Below, piece after piece: positions 12,389-19,891 of a stretch of DNA of 21,490 bases. The DNA is from a virus: positions 1 to 21,490 of the IMG/VR virus record IMGVR_UViG_3300043429_000179; one strand, 5' to 3'. The translations under genes and the position numbers were made by a program. Below the pieces are notes generated by a model. That model was not told the DNA's origin. It saw only the letters and a list, made by a program, of their open reading frames with translations, and did no database searches. Positions within the stretch are counted from its first letter, which is position 1; each line of letters begins with the position of its first letter.

Positions 12389-12815
12389 GATTGTAGGTGT
12401 AGCAGCGCCGGGCCTTGTTAGCGCAAGCGGCAAGCCCATTACTTCGCAACCAAAAGAGCCTGAAGTCCCTATCGAGGACCGGGCCAAGCAGCTTCCCGAC
12501 CCGCAAGGCTATCGCCTGCTTTGCGCCATCCCCGAGATCGAGAAAGAGACCGAGGGCGGCATTCTGAAGGCCGATATGACCATCGAGCGTGAAGAACTCC
12601 TCACAACCGTGCTGTTTGTCGTGAAGATGGGCCCTGACGCCTATCGTGACGAGAAGCGGTTCCCCTCTGGTCCGTGGTGCAAGGAAGGCGACTTTGTGCT
12701 CGTCCGTCCGAACGCTGGGACACGCGTGGAAATTCACGGGCGTGAGTTCCGCATCATCAACGACGACTCTGTTGAAGCTGTTGTGGAAGACCCTCGCGGC
12801 ATCCGCCGCAAGTAA
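12378..12815 (+). CDS. GroES-like co-chaperonin
   Basis: This 145-aa protein has the GroES (Cpn10) fold pattern: a beta start YRLLCAIPEI (45-54), a mobile loop EKETEGGILKAD (55-66) resembling the GGI-containing loop that docks GroEL, then VLFVVKMGPDAY (78-89) and KEGDFVLVRPNAGTRVEIHG (102-121), and a terminal DDSVEAVVED (129-138). It is longer than host GroES (about 97 aa), with an N-terminal extension and an insertion in the middle. Phage co-chaperonins such as T4 gp31 redirect host GroEL to fold the capsid protein. Location just before the scaffold and capsid genes supports the same job here. Two adjacent ATG codons (12378, 12381) are possible starts. Confidence 0.88.
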   Translation: MMTEIVGVAAPGLVSASGKPITSQPKEPEVPIEDRAKQLPDPQGYRLLCAIPEIEKETEGGILKADMTIEREELLTTVLFVVKMGPDAYRDEKRFPSGPWCKEGDFVLVRPNAGTRVEIHGREFRIINDDSVEAVVEDPRGIRRK

Positions 12816-12816
12816 A

Positions 12817-12830
12817 ACGGGCTTGCCCGT
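12817..12830 (+). other. mRNA hairpin between the co-chaperonin and scaffold genes
   Basis: ACGGGCTTGCCCGT forms a short stem, at least five G-C-rich pairs closing a tetraloop. The next bases are ACAAAAGGAG, so no T-run follows and it is not a terminator. It could be a processing or stability element separating chaperone and scaffold expression. Confidence 0.5.
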
Positions 12831-12848
12831 ACAAAAGGAGAAGAACGC

Positions 12849-13799
12849 ATGGCTGACATGCAAGATGATGACTTCGAGTTTGAACTCGAAACCGATGATA
12901 CCCCTGTTCCTGAAGCAGACGACAAACCCGATATTGAGATTGAAGACGACACTCCTGAACAGGATCGTGGGCGTGAGCCTATGCCTAAGGAAATCGTCGA
13001 AGAACTCGAAGCTGACGAGCTTGAGGAGTATTCCGAGAAGGTAAAGCTCCGCCTCAAGCAGATGAAGAAGGTGTGGCACGACGAGCGTCGTGAAAAAGAG
13101 CGCGCCTTCCGCGAACAGCAGGAAGCTTTGGCTGCGGCCCAGCGCCTGCTTGAAGAGAATAAACGGCTCAAATCCTCGCTTACCGAGGGTGAAGGTCACT
13201 TGTTGACTAGCTTCAAAGCTCAAGCAGAATACGAACTTAAGGAAGCTGAACGTGCTTATCGTGATGCTTACGAAGCGTCAGACACTGACCGCGTATTGGA
13301 GGCTCAGAAAAAGCTGACGGCTGCGGCTCTCAAAGTAGAGAACCTCAACAATTATCGTCCTTCTTTACAGACCCAAGAAACTGAGGTACAAATTCCTCAA
13401 GAGCAGGCTAACATTCCCCAGCCTGATCCCAAGACGATGGCGTGGCAAGAGCGCAATCGGTGGTATGGATCAGACCCTGAAATGACGGCTTCTGCGCTCG
13501 GGCTTCATCAGAAGCTCATCAATGAACGGGGTCAGGCTTTTGTCGGCTCCGACGAATATTGGACGACGATTGACAAAACAATGCGTCGCCGGTTCCCCGA
13601 TTACTTTGGGGAAGACGAAGTGGCTAATGGCGGCTCCAAACCTGCCGCACGTGAACCGAAAGCTGCTCCCGTCGTTGCTCCTGCGTCACGCAGCCGATCC
13701 CCCAAGAAGATCAGGCTAACTACATCTCAACTTACGATTGCGAAAAAGTTGGGCTTAACCCCCGAGCAGTATGCCCGGGAAGTTGCAAAGGAGATTTAA
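12849..13799 (+). CDS. Capsid scaffolding protein
   Basis: This 316-aa protein has typical scaffold architecture. There is a very acidic N-terminus (1-55), and a long charged coiled coil (about 60-165, for example KVKLRLKQMKKVWHDERREK). A Gln/Pro-rich linker follows, then a conserved block DPKTMAWQERNRWYGSDPEM..SALGLH (about 193-220). The Ser/Lys-rich C-terminus ends in two helices (LTIAKKLGLTPEQYAREVAKE) that may bind the capsid protein. Scaffold guides prohead assembly and leaves before DNA packaging. The gene lies between the co-chaperonin and the capsid genes. Start ATG 12849 follows AAAGGAG. Confidence 0.87.
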   Translation: MADMQDDDFEFELETDDTPVPEADDKPDIEIEDDTPEQDRGREPMPKEIVEELEADELEEYSEKVKLRLKQMKKVWHDERREKERAFREQQEALAAAQRLLEENKRLKSSLTEGEGHLLTSFKAQAEYELKEAERAYRDAYEASDTDRVLEAQKKLTAAALKVENLNNYRPSLQTQETEVQIPQEQANIPQPDPKTMAWQERNRWYGSDPEMTASALGLHQKLINERGQAFVGSDEYWTTIDKTMRRRFPDYFGEDEVANGGSKPAAREPKAAPVVAPASRSRSPKKIRLTTSQLTIAKKLGLTPEQYAREVAKEI

Positions 13800-13800
13800 C

Positions 13801-14286
13801 ATGACGGACCGTAGCATTTTGGAAGAGTTGGACGCCCAGATTTCTTCTGATCGTGCACCTCGTAAAACACGTGAGCAGTCGGAGCGTCCGAAAGTCTGGC
13901 AGCCTGCCTCGTTGCTGCCCGATCCGGATCAACAGCCGGGTTATGACTACCGTTGGATTCGCGTTGCTTCCGCAGGTAAAGCGGACGGTCAAAATCTTAT
14001 GGCAAAGCGCCGTGAAGGTTGGGAACCCGTCCGTATCGAAGAGCAACCGCAGTTTACCGGTATGACCGACCCTGACAGCCGCTACAAAGACAATATCGAG
14101 GTAGGTGGGTTGCTGCTCTGCAAAGCCCCTAAGGAACTGATGCGCCAGCGTAAGGATTACTTCGCTCGTAAAAATCAGGCCCAGATGGACTCGGTGGACA
14201 ACAACTTCATGCGTGAGAGCGACTCTCGTATGCCTCTCTTCCGTGAGAAGCGGTCTACGACGTCGTTCGGTAGTGGCAATCGTTAA
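13801..14286 (+). CDS. Conserved head-module protein (161 aa), unknown
   Basis: It begins MTDRSILEELDAQISSDRAP. A conserved-looking core is YDYRWIRVASAGKADGQNLM followed by AKRREGWEPV (about 49-75), and a C-terminal segment holds GGLLLCKAPKELMRQRKDYF. ATG 13801 is chosen because GGAG lies just upstream within the end of the scaffold gene. I know proteins with this RW.R...G..D..N...RR.EGWEPV pattern as uncharacterised members of head gene clusters in podovirus- and myovirus-type phages. A structural or capsid-assembly role is inferred from context only. Confidence 0.72.
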   Translation: MTDRSILEELDAQISSDRAPRKTREQSERPKVWQPASLLPDPDQQPGYDYRWIRVASAGKADGQNLMAKRREGWEPVRIEEQPQFTGMTDPDSRYKDNIEVGGLLLCKAPKELMRQRKDYFARKNQAQMDSVDNNFMRESDSRMPLFREKRSTTSFGSGNR

Positions 14287-14302
14287 GCTAGGAGCTTAAA
14301 CA

Positions 14303-14920
14303 ATGGCATATCCTTCCGTTACAAGCCCTTACGGGCTTATTCCGATCAATCTGATCGGCGGGCAGGTTTTTGCCGGTTCCACTCGTCAACTTCCCATCGC
14401 AACCAACTCTTCGACGGCCATTTTCTATGGTGACGTTGTGAAGCTGCTTGCTGGTGGTACGGTTGGCAAGGACACCGGCACTGACTCGGCCACGCCGGTT
14501 GGTGTTTTCCTTGGCTGCACCTACACCGATCCGGTGTATGGTCCGACCTATCGTCAGTACTACCCGGGTACCACGAACATCACCGACATCATGGCATACG
14601 TCCTTGATGATCCGGATGCCCTGTTCAAGGTTGCCGTGTGCGCTGGCACAAACTCGAACACCGTCAGCTACGTCACGCAGGCCGCTGTCGGTTCCAACCT
14701 CAAGTTGGCGAACGGTGCGAACAACACCGGTTCTACCACCACAGGTAACTCCAAGGTCGGTGTAGACTCGACCGAGGGCCAAACCTCGACGTGGCCGATC
14801 CGTGTTGTGGACGTTGTTCCTGAAACCGCAATTGCTGGCAACCCCGGTTCTTACACCGAAGTTGTCGTCAAGTGGAATCAGGGTACGCATTCGTACCTCA
14901 ACCCCACTGGCCTCGCATAA
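14303..14920 (+). CDS. Putative capsid decoration/structural protein
   Basis: This 205-aa protein is rich in Gly, Thr, Ser and Val and is predicted to be almost all beta-strand. The N-terminus is MAYPSVTSPYGLIPINLIGG, which I have seen in proteins encoded just upstream of gpT-type capsid genes in several phages. Cement/decoration proteins typically lie next to the major capsid gene and have this composition. SD is TAGGAG at about 14288. No enzymatic motif is visible. The structural assignment is by context and composition. Confidence 0.7.
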   Translation: MAYPSVTSPYGLIPINLIGGQVFAGSTRQLPIATNSSTAIFYGDVVKLLAGGTVGKDTGTDSATPVGVFLGCTYTDPVYGPTYRQYYPGTTNITDIMAYVLDDPDALFKVAVCAGTNSNTVSYVTQAAVGSNLKLANGANNTGSTTTGNSKVGVDSTEGQTSTWPIRVVDVVPETAIAGNPGSYTEVVVKWNQGTHSYLNPTGLA

Positions 14921-14932
14921 GGAGACTGAACA

Positions 14933-15844
14933 ATGGCAATTTCACGCGCACAACTCCTGAAGGAGCTTTTGCCCGGTCTGAACGCCCTGTTCGGTCTGGA
15001 ATACGCCCGCTATGGCGAAGAGCACAAAGAGATTTTCGAAACGGAAACCTCGGAGCGTTCGTTCGAAGAAGAAACCAAGCTGTCCGGCTTCTCGGCTGCT
15101 CCGGTTAAGAACGAAGGTTCGGCTATCGCTTACGACAACGCTCAGGAAGTCTTCACGGCTCGCTACAACCATGAGACGATTGCCCTCGGGTTCTCGCTCA
15201 CGGAAGAAGCCATCGAAGACAACCTGTATGACAGCCTCTCGGCTCGTTATACCAAGGCGCTGGCTCGTGCCATGGCTTACACCAAGCAGACCAAGGCTGC
15301 TGCTATCCTGAACAACGGTTTTGACACGGACTACCCCGGTGGTGACGGTCAGCCGCTCTTCTCGGATGCTCACCCGCTGGTCTCCGGTGGCACCAACTCG
15401 AACATTCCGTCGGTTGCTACCGACCTGAACGAAACGGCGCTTGAAAACGCTGTTATTCAGATCGCTGCGTGGACGGACGAACGTGGCCTGCTGATCGCAG
15501 CTAAGCCGCGCAAGTTGGTTATCCCGCCGTCACTCCAGTTCGTTGCGACCCGCTTGCTCGAAACCGAGCTTCGCGTTTCGACGGCTGACAACGACATCAA
15601 CGCCATCAAGAGCAACGGCTCGATCCCGGAAGGTTACACCGTTAACCACTTCCTGACCGACACCGATGCTTGGTTCTTGACGACGGATGTGCCGAATGGC
15701 CTGAAGCACTTTGTTCGTACTCCGCTTGCGCAGAGCATGGACGGTGACTTCGACACCGGTAACGTCCGTTACAAGGCCCGTGAGCGTTATTCGTTCGGCT
15801 GGTCTGACCCGCTGGGCATGTACGGTTCCGTAGGCGCTGCCTAA
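14933..15844 (+). CDS. Major capsid protein (Mu gpT-like)
   Basis: This 303-aa protein carries patterns of the Mu-like major head subunit (gpT) family: ALFGLEYARYGEEHKEIFET near the N-terminus, FTARYNHETIALGFSLTEEA.. EDNLYD (about 74-102), PLFSDAHPLVSGGT (138-151), RKLVIPPSL (about 195-203), and RYKARERYSFGWSDPLGMYGS at the C-terminus (about 280-300). The HK97 fold is known for the family. The gene lies after the scaffold and before a strong terminator, as expected. No separate protease is seen, so maturation cleavage is not implied. ATG 14933 follows AAGGAG. The Ala/Leu/Glu-rich codon usage looks optimised for high expression. Confidence 0.93.
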   Translation: MAISRAQLLKELLPGLNALFGLEYARYGEEHKEIFETETSERSFEEETKLSGFSAAPVKNEGSAIAYDNAQEVFTARYNHETIALGFSLTEEAIEDNLYDSLSARYTKALARAMAYTKQTKAAAILNNGFDTDYPGGDGQPLFSDAHPLVSGGTNSNIPSVATDLNETALENAVIQIAAWTDERGLLIAAKPRKLVIPPSLQFVATRLLETELRVSTADNDINAIKSNGSIPEGYTVNHFLTDTDAWFLTTDVPNGLKHFVRTPLAQSMDGDFDTGNVRYKARERYSFGWSDPLGMYGSVGAA

Positions 15845-15855
15845 GGAAGCAGGGG

Positions 15856-15887
15856 GAGGGGGAGAGGGAAACTTCTTCCCCTCTTTT
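15856..15887 (+). terminator. Rho-independent terminator after the major capsid gene
   Basis: Arms GAGGGGGAGA (15856-15865) and TCTTCCCCTC (15874-15883) pair over 10 bp with one G-U around an 8-base loop, followed by TTTT. It allows the capsid gene to be expressed as the 3' end of a transcript and probably limits read-through to the next genes. Confidence 0.8.
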
Positions 15888-15891
15888 CTAT

Positions 15892-15975
15892 TTAGTGCTA
15901 TACCTACGTAACTAGGTGAAATTCTCGTACCGACTGCCCTAGCAGACGTAGTAGAGACGGTACGGGTTAGTGCTA
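15892..15975. repeat. Direct repeat TTAGTGCTA with an inverted repeat between copies
   Basis: TTAGTGCTA occurs at 15892-15900 and again at 15967-15975. Between them CGTACCG (15926-15932) and CGGTACG (15958-15964) can pair with a 25-base loop. It is in the leader before the fibre-like gene. I see no clear -35/-10; a regulatory or RNA structural role is possible. Confidence 0.4.
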
Positions 15976-15992
15976 CTACACGGAGAAAATTC

Positions 15993-16394
15993 ATGGCGAA
16001 TACAACCTTTTCAGGTCCAGTAACCTCACAGAACGGCTTTATCGGTGATGTCACTGGCAATATCACGGGCACCGTCACGGGCACCGTTGTTCAGCCGGTT
16101 TCGGCTGTTGCTGCCGCTGGTACGAACCTTTCCACTGCTGCGGCCCTCGCAAACGGCGTCAACGTCGTTTCTGGCGCAAGTGGCACGAACGGTGTGAAGC
16201 TTCCGACGGCTGTCCCCGGCACGACCATTACGGTTTATAGCTCGGCTGCCACGAATGGCCTTATCGTTTATGCGAACACTGGCGATACCATTAACGGTAC
16301 TGCTTCGGTAACCATGGAAGGCCAGACTTGGCTCCAGTGCATTGCGACTACGGATGCTATTTGGCTGACGACGATCTTCACTGCTAACACCTAA
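15993..16394 (+). CDS. Putative head fibre/decoration protein
   Basis: This 133-aa protein begins MANTTFSGPVTSQNGFIGDV, followed by GNITGTVTGTV. The 'NTTFSGPV.S.NGF' opening is one I associate with small virion head-fibre or decoration proteins encoded immediately after capsid genes. The GD/GN-TG repeats near residues 18-30 look like a beta-strand spike segment, and the rest is Ala/Thr/Gly-rich beta structure. It lies downstream of the capsid terminator, with CGGAGA before its ATG. Location on the capsid surface is inferred. Confidence 0.65.
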   Translation: MANTTFSGPVTSQNGFIGDVTGNITGTVTGTVVQPVSAVAAAGTNLSTAAALANGVNVVSGASGTNGVKLPTAVPGTTITVYSSAATNGLIVYANTGDTINGTASVTMEGQTWLQCIATTDAIWLTTIFTANT

Positions 16395-16422
16395 TCGGTA
16401 ACCTCTAAGAAGGAGAAATCCG

Positions 16423-16731
16423 ATGGCAATGCAAACAGACGTCAAATCCACTAAGCCGTTGGACGCCACTGGTGCGTTCAAGACGCAGTCGGATAGCGCA
16501 ATTGGGTTCCGTACTCGTATCAAAGCCATTTATGCGGCTTGCGGTACGTCAGCGGGCTCGGTTGTGATTAGTGATGGGCAGGGTGGCAGCACCCTGTTTA
16601 CCATGTCGACGCCAACGGCAGCGAGCACTGGCTATGTGTATATCCTGATCCCCGATCAGGGTCTCCTTGCAGAAAATGGTTTGTATGGTACGGTGACCAA
16701 CACTGCTTCCGTAACTATTTTCTATGGGTGA
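16423..16731 (+). CDS. Small putative virion protein (102 aa)
   Basis: It begins MAMQTDVKSTKPLDATGAFK and is dominated by small and beta-forming residues (SAGSVVISDGQGG; TGYVYILIPDQGLL). The composition and position (after the fibre-like gene, AAGGAG before ATG) suggest a minor capsid-associated protein. I cannot name a family. No membrane segment is convincing. Confidence 0.6.
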   Translation: MAMQTDVKSTKPLDATGAFKTQSDSAIGFRTRIKAIYAACGTSAGSVVISDGQGGSTLFTMSTPTAASTGYVYILIPDQGLLAENGLYGTVTNTASVTIFYG

Positions 16732-16734
16732 TAT

Positions 16735-17469
16735 ATGCAAGCGCAGAAAAGCTACGACTTAGCAGGTAAGAGCATCTTTATTGCTCTGCCTGCCTATGAC
16801 TTCAAGGTCTCTTTGAAGTTGGCGGTTTCGCTCGCTCGCTTTGCGCAACAGGCTGCGCAGCACGGGATTGATATTCAGATTGGCAGCATTTGCGGCTGTT
16901 CTGTTGTCTCCCGTGCTCGCAACTTGCTGGCGCAAGACTTGCTGGAGTCAAACTGCGACTACCTCATGTTTATCGACTCGGATATTAACTTCGAGCCGGA
17001 CGATATTTTCCGCCTTATGGCGTGGGGCACAGACCCCAAGAAGGGCATTGTTGCTGGCGTGCCGCGCACCCGCAACGAGAGCAAAGTTTACATCGCTACG
17101 CTCGACTACGACGAAAATGGCGAACTCACCATGAATGGCATGGGGCTCGTACGTGCGAAGCGTGTGGCGACTGCCTTTATGTTGGTGCGCCGCGAAGTCT
17201 TTGAGCGAATGGCAGCAGCCCATCCGGAGTGGCAATATTATGATACTCGCACGGATCGTATGCTCACTGCGATGTTCGATTTCGAAGTTACGTCGGAAGG
17301 TTACATGGGGGAAGACTTCCTCTTCTGTGACCGTGCACGTGAACTCGGTTTCGACGTCTGGATCGACCCGACGATCTCGTTAGGTCACATGGGCGTACAA
17401 GAATACACCGGCAACTACGGTCAGGATATCCTGTATCCGATGGTTGTCCCTGCTCAGAAGGTGGCGTGA
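16735..17469 (+). CDS. GT-A type glycosyltransferase
   Basis: This 244-aa protein has a family-2-like nucleotide-diphospho-sugar fold. The nucleotide-binding strand is SIFIALPAYDF (13-23). SRARNLLAQDLL (59-70) precedes the metal-binding DSD at 81-83 (YLMFIDSDINFEP). An acceptor-side GED appears at 192-194 and a late His within SLGHMG at 215-220. These match metal-dependent GT-A enzymes. The sugar donor and acceptor are unknown. The gene sits between virion genes, not in a DNA-modification cluster, so it may decorate a capsid or fibre protein or alter host surface glycans. It overlaps the next gene at TGATG. Start ATG 16735 has only a weak Shine-Dalgarno. Confidence 0.82.
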   Translation: MQAQKSYDLAGKSIFIALPAYDFKVSLKLAVSLARFAQQAAQHGIDIQIGSICGCSVVSRARNLLAQDLLESNCDYLMFIDSDINFEPDDIFRLMAWGTDPKKGIVAGVPRTRNESKVYIATLDYDENGELTMNGMGLVRAKRVATAFMLVRREVFERMAAAHPEWQYYDTRTDRMLTAMFDFEVTSEGYMGEDFLFCDRARELGFDVWIDPTISLGHMGVQEYTGNYGQDILYPMVVPAQKVA

Positions 17470-17723
17470 TGGCTAAAACCCCGGCATGGCAACGTAAGGA
17501 AGGTAAGAACCCCAAGGGCGGCTTGAACGCCAAGGGTCGCGCGTCTTACAACAAAGCTAATCCGGGGAAGCCGGGGCTCAAGGCTCCGCAGCCTGAAGGC
17601 GGCCCGCGTAAGAAATCCTTCTGCGCCCGTATGCAGGGTATGAAGAAGAAGCTGACGTCAGCCAAAACTGCCAAAGACCCGAACTCCCGCATCAACAAGT
17701 CCCTCCGGGCGTGGAAATGCTAA
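17469..17723 (+). CDS. Small Lys/Gly-rich protein (84 aa), DUF6321-like
   Basis: It begins MAKTPAWQRKEGKNPKGGLN and continues AKGRASY, then KSFCARMQGMKKKL and RINKSLRAWKC. The 'AW.RKEGKNP.GGLN.KGR.SY' opening and 'SF.ARM.GM' middle are patterns I associate with the phage family DUF6321, of unknown function; this name is from memory. It is strongly basic, so binding DNA within the virion is plausible. ATG 17469 overlaps the glycosyltransferase stop (TGATG). Confidence 0.72.
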   Translation: MAKTPAWQRKEGKNPKGGLNAKGRASYNKANPGKPGLKAPQPEGGPRKKSFCARMQGMKKKLTSAKTAKDPNSRINKSLRAWKC

Positions 17724-17724
17724 G

Positions 17725-17967
17725 ATGGAGATGCTCGTATGGAACATCATTCTCAGTGGGATTGTCGCGGTGCTTGGCTTCATGGTGAAGGGCAAGTTCG
17801 ATGAACTCGACCGTCTTGGCATCTTGCTCAACAAAACCCGGGAAGAGGTGGCGCGTGACCACGTCACACGTTCGGAAGTCAATCAAACGCTCGATAAACT
17901 CGCAGAGCGCATCGACAAAAGCATCCAACGCTTGGAAGCCAAGCTGGATGATATGAGGACGAAGTAA
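17725..17967 (+). CDS. Membrane-anchored coiled-coil protein (80 aa)
   Basis: The N-terminal hydrophobic segment (LVWNIILSGIVAVLGFMV, residues 4-21) is followed by a charged helix with heptad spacing (FDELDRLGILLNKTREEVAR; LDKLAERIDKSIQRLEAKLDD). This layout, one TM plus coiled coil, is seen in small phage proteins whose role is often left open (holin-like, tail or spanin-like). There is no second TM and no endolysin neighbour, so I do not call it a holin. ATG 17725 is one base past the upstream stop. It is the only membrane protein in the late module. Confidence 0.7.
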   Translation: MEMLVWNIILSGIVAVLGFMVKGKFDELDRLGILLNKTREEVARDHVTRSEVNQTLDKLAERIDKSIQRLEAKLDDMRTK

Positions 17968-18467
17968 TGCCCAGCACGAGCAAGAAACAGGCTAATTTTA
18001 TGCGGGCAGTCGCCAACAGCCCGAAATTTGCGAAGAAGGTTGGCGTGCCGCAGAGCGTCGGAAAGGACTTTGAGATGGCTGACAAGAAGATGAAGAAATT
18101 CGGTAGCGGTTCAGCTATTAAGCTGACCGACGCCGAAAAGAAAATGGGCGATGCGCTCATGATGACCAAGCGCGGTAAGGACGTAATGGACGCCCAGAAG
18201 CGCATGGAAGCCGAAAAAGAAAAGGCTGACGCTGAAAAGCGCGCTAAGGCTGACAAGTTGTTGGGTATTCCGTCAAAGAAGAAAGGTGGAGCTATGAAAA
18301 TGGGTATGAAGAAGATGGCCGACAAAGCTGGCCGTGCGATGACCAAGAAGTCGGCTGACACCATGGGCCGTGCGATGAAGATGAACAAGGGTGGCAAGTG
18401 CTACGCTAAGGGTGGTTCCATCGATGGTGTTGCTAAGAAGGGCAAGACCAAAGGTAAAATGGTCTAA
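17967..18467 (+). CDS. Lys/Met-rich basic protein (166 aa)
   Basis: The N-terminus MPSTSKKQANFMRAVANSPK with AKKVGVPQSVGKDF is a pattern I know from many phage 'MPSTSKKQ' proteins. The rest is highly Lys/Ala/Met-rich, with a KGG-type tail (MNKGGKCYAKGG) and low complexity from about residue 60. Such basic proteins could bind packaged DNA or act in virion assembly; no direct evidence is available. It is translationally coupled to its neighbours by TAATG at both ends. Confidence 0.72.
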   Translation: MPSTSKKQANFMRAVANSPKFAKKVGVPQSVGKDFEMADKKMKKFGSGSAIKLTDAEKKMGDALMMTKRGKDVMDAQKRMEAEKEKADAEKRAKADKLLGIPSKKKGGAMKMGMKKMADKAGRAMTKKSADTMGRAMKMNKGGKCYAKGGSIDGVAKKGKTKGKMV

Positions 18468-18766
18468 TGCGCCCGTCTCGGGGTATGGGGATTATGAATC
18501 CCTCTAAAATGCCGAAGGCGAAGACTATTCGTCGGAAGGATAACCCCGACGAAGTGACTGTTTACGCCAAGGGTGGCGAAGCCAAAGGCGGTAAGTTCAT
18601 CCAGAAGGCAATCAAGAAGCCCGGCGCTCTCCGGGCTGAAATGGGTGTCAAGAAGGGTGAGAAAATCCCCGCCAAAAAGCTCGCGGCAGCAGCCAAGAAG
18701 CCCGGTAAACTCGGCCAACGTGCGCGTTTTGCGCAGTTGCTGAAGGGCTTCAAAAAGGGGAAATAA
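18467..18766 (+). CDS. Basic small protein with PGAL..GVKKGEKIP motif (99 aa)
   Basis: After a short N-terminus it has MPKAKTIRRKDNPDEV, then YAKGGEAKGGKFIQKAIKKP and GALRAEMGVKKGEKIPAKKL, ending GKLGQRARFAQLLKGFKK. The 'FI..AIK.PGALR...GVKKGEKIP...L..A......GQRARFA..L' block is a recurring short basic module in phage structural regions. The function is unknown. It may bind nucleic acid as a packed helix-turn-helix-like module, but that is inference. ATG 18467 overlaps the previous stop (TAATG). Confidence 0.72.
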   Translation: MRPSRGMGIMNPSKMPKAKTIRRKDNPDEVTVYAKGGEAKGGKFIQKAIKKPGALRAEMGVKKGEKIPAKKLAAAAKKPGKLGQRARFAQLLKGFKKGK

Positions 18767-18767
18767 G

Positions 18768-19163
18768 GTGGCGCGGACAGACGAAGGCAAGTGGAAACGC
18801 ATCGTAGCCAGCGTAAAAGCTGGTGATAAAGGTGGTAAGCCCGGCCAGTGGTCTGCCCGCAAAGCCCAGCTTGCGACCCAGCGGTATAAGAAATCTGGTG
18901 GCGGCTACTCCGGCCCGAAGACAGAAGCTCAGAAATCCTTGTCTAAATGGACCAAGGAAGACTGGGGGACTAAGTCGGGCAAGCCGTCCACTCAGGGTCC
19001 GAAAGCCACAGGTGAGCGTTATTTGCCGAAGAAAGCACGTCAGTCGCTGACATCTTCCGAATATGCTGCTACAACTAAGGCTAAGCGAGAAGGTACAAAG
19101 GCGGGCAAGCAGTTCGTCAAGCAGCCTAAGTCGATTGCCAAGAAGACAGCACGGTTTAGATAA
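18768..19163 (+). CDS. Basic protein (131 aa), DUF5872-like, GTG start
   Basis: Recognisable blocks are GDKGGKPGQWSARKAQLA, KSLSKWTKEDWGTKSGKPST, TGERYLPKKARQSLTSSEYA, and KQFVKQPKSIAKKT. 'QWSARKAQL' and 'WGTKSGKPS...GERYLPKKA' are signatures I associate with DUF5872, found in phages and other large viruses; the function is unknown and the name is from memory. The start is GTG at 18768, right after the upstream stop with AAGG close by. It is basic like its neighbours, so virion or DNA association is plausible. Confidence 0.74.
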   Translation: MARTDEGKWKRIVASVKAGDKGGKPGQWSARKAQLATQRYKKSGGGYSGPKTEAQKSLSKWTKEDWGTKSGKPSTQGPKATGERYLPKKARQSLTSSEYAATTKAKREGTKAGKQFVKQPKSIAKKTARFR

Positions 19164-19174
19164 GGAAGAACTAA

Positions 19175-19882
19175 ATGCCCACTTCAGGCACCTCGAGCTT
19201 CAATCTTGATCTCAACCTCCTCATTGAGGAGGCTTTTGAGCGTTGTGGCGCTGAGTTGCGCACAGGTTACGACCTGCGCACGGCGCGTCGTAGTCTCAAC
19301 CTCCTTACGATTGAGTGGGCGAATAAGGGCATCAACCTTTGGACCATCGAGCAGGGCTCGATTGAAATGGTGCAGGGGCAGATCACGTATAATCTGCCAG
19401 TGGATACCATCGACCTGTTCGACCACGTGATCCGCACGCAGACAGGTCAGGCGCAGACGGATATCAACATCAACCGTATCAGCGCCGATACTTACCTCAC
19501 GATCCCGAACAAAAACGCTCAGGGTCGCCCCATTCAGGTCTGGATTAACCGTCAGTCAGGCGCGCAAACCCCGAGTGGCATTCAGTATCCGAACATCAAC
19601 GTGTGGCCTGCTCCGGATCAGAATAACTATTACACATTTGTTTATTACCGTTTGCGTCGTATTCAGGACGCAGGCGAAGGTATTACCGAGCAGGATATCC
19701 CGTTCCGTATGCTGCCTGCCATGGTTGCTGGGCTGGCGTATCACCTCTCACTTAAGCTTCCCGGCGCTATTGAGCGCACACAAATGCTCAAAGCTATGTA
19801 TGACGAGGCTTGGGATCAGGCCGCTGATGAGGACCGCGAGAAGGCACCGCTGCGCCTCGCGCCTCGCCAGATGTTCTTATAG
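19175..19882 (+). CDS. Head-tail connector/adaptor protein (P22 gp4-like tail accessory)
   Basis: This 235-aa protein begins with a helical region (LDLNLLIEEAFERCGAELRT; RRSLNLLTIEWANKGINLWT, residues 10-60), followed by YNLPVDTIDLFDHVIR. The C-terminal part holds PNINVWPAPDQNNYYTFVYY and helices (LPAMVAGLAYHLSLKLPGAI). The layout (short N-terminal helices, strand-rich middle with NVWPAPD, C-terminal helical domain) is that of tail accessory factor/gp4-type adaptors that seal the portal. Location after head genes and before an SU10-type adaptor agrees. SD is AAGGAAG. Confidence 0.77.
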   Translation: MPTSGTSSFNLDLNLLIEEAFERCGAELRTGYDLRTARRSLNLLTIEWANKGINLWTIEQGSIEMVQGQITYNLPVDTIDLFDHVIRTQTGQAQTDININRISADTYLTIPNKNAQGRPIQVWINRQSGAQTPSGIQYPNINVWPAPDQNNYYTFVYYRLRRIQDAGEGITEQDIPFRMLPAMVAGLAYHLSLKLPGAIERTQMLKAMYDEAWDQAADEDREKAPLRLAPRQMFL

Positions 19883-19891
19883 GGAGGTGCT

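Noticed and set aside
12348-13223. 291-codon minus-strand frame
   Set aside because: Antisense to the co-chaperonin and scaffold genes; no ribosome binding site or family motif.
17725-17967. Holin
   Set aside because: One transmembrane helix plus coiled coil without a neighbouring endolysin or spanin is not enough for that call.
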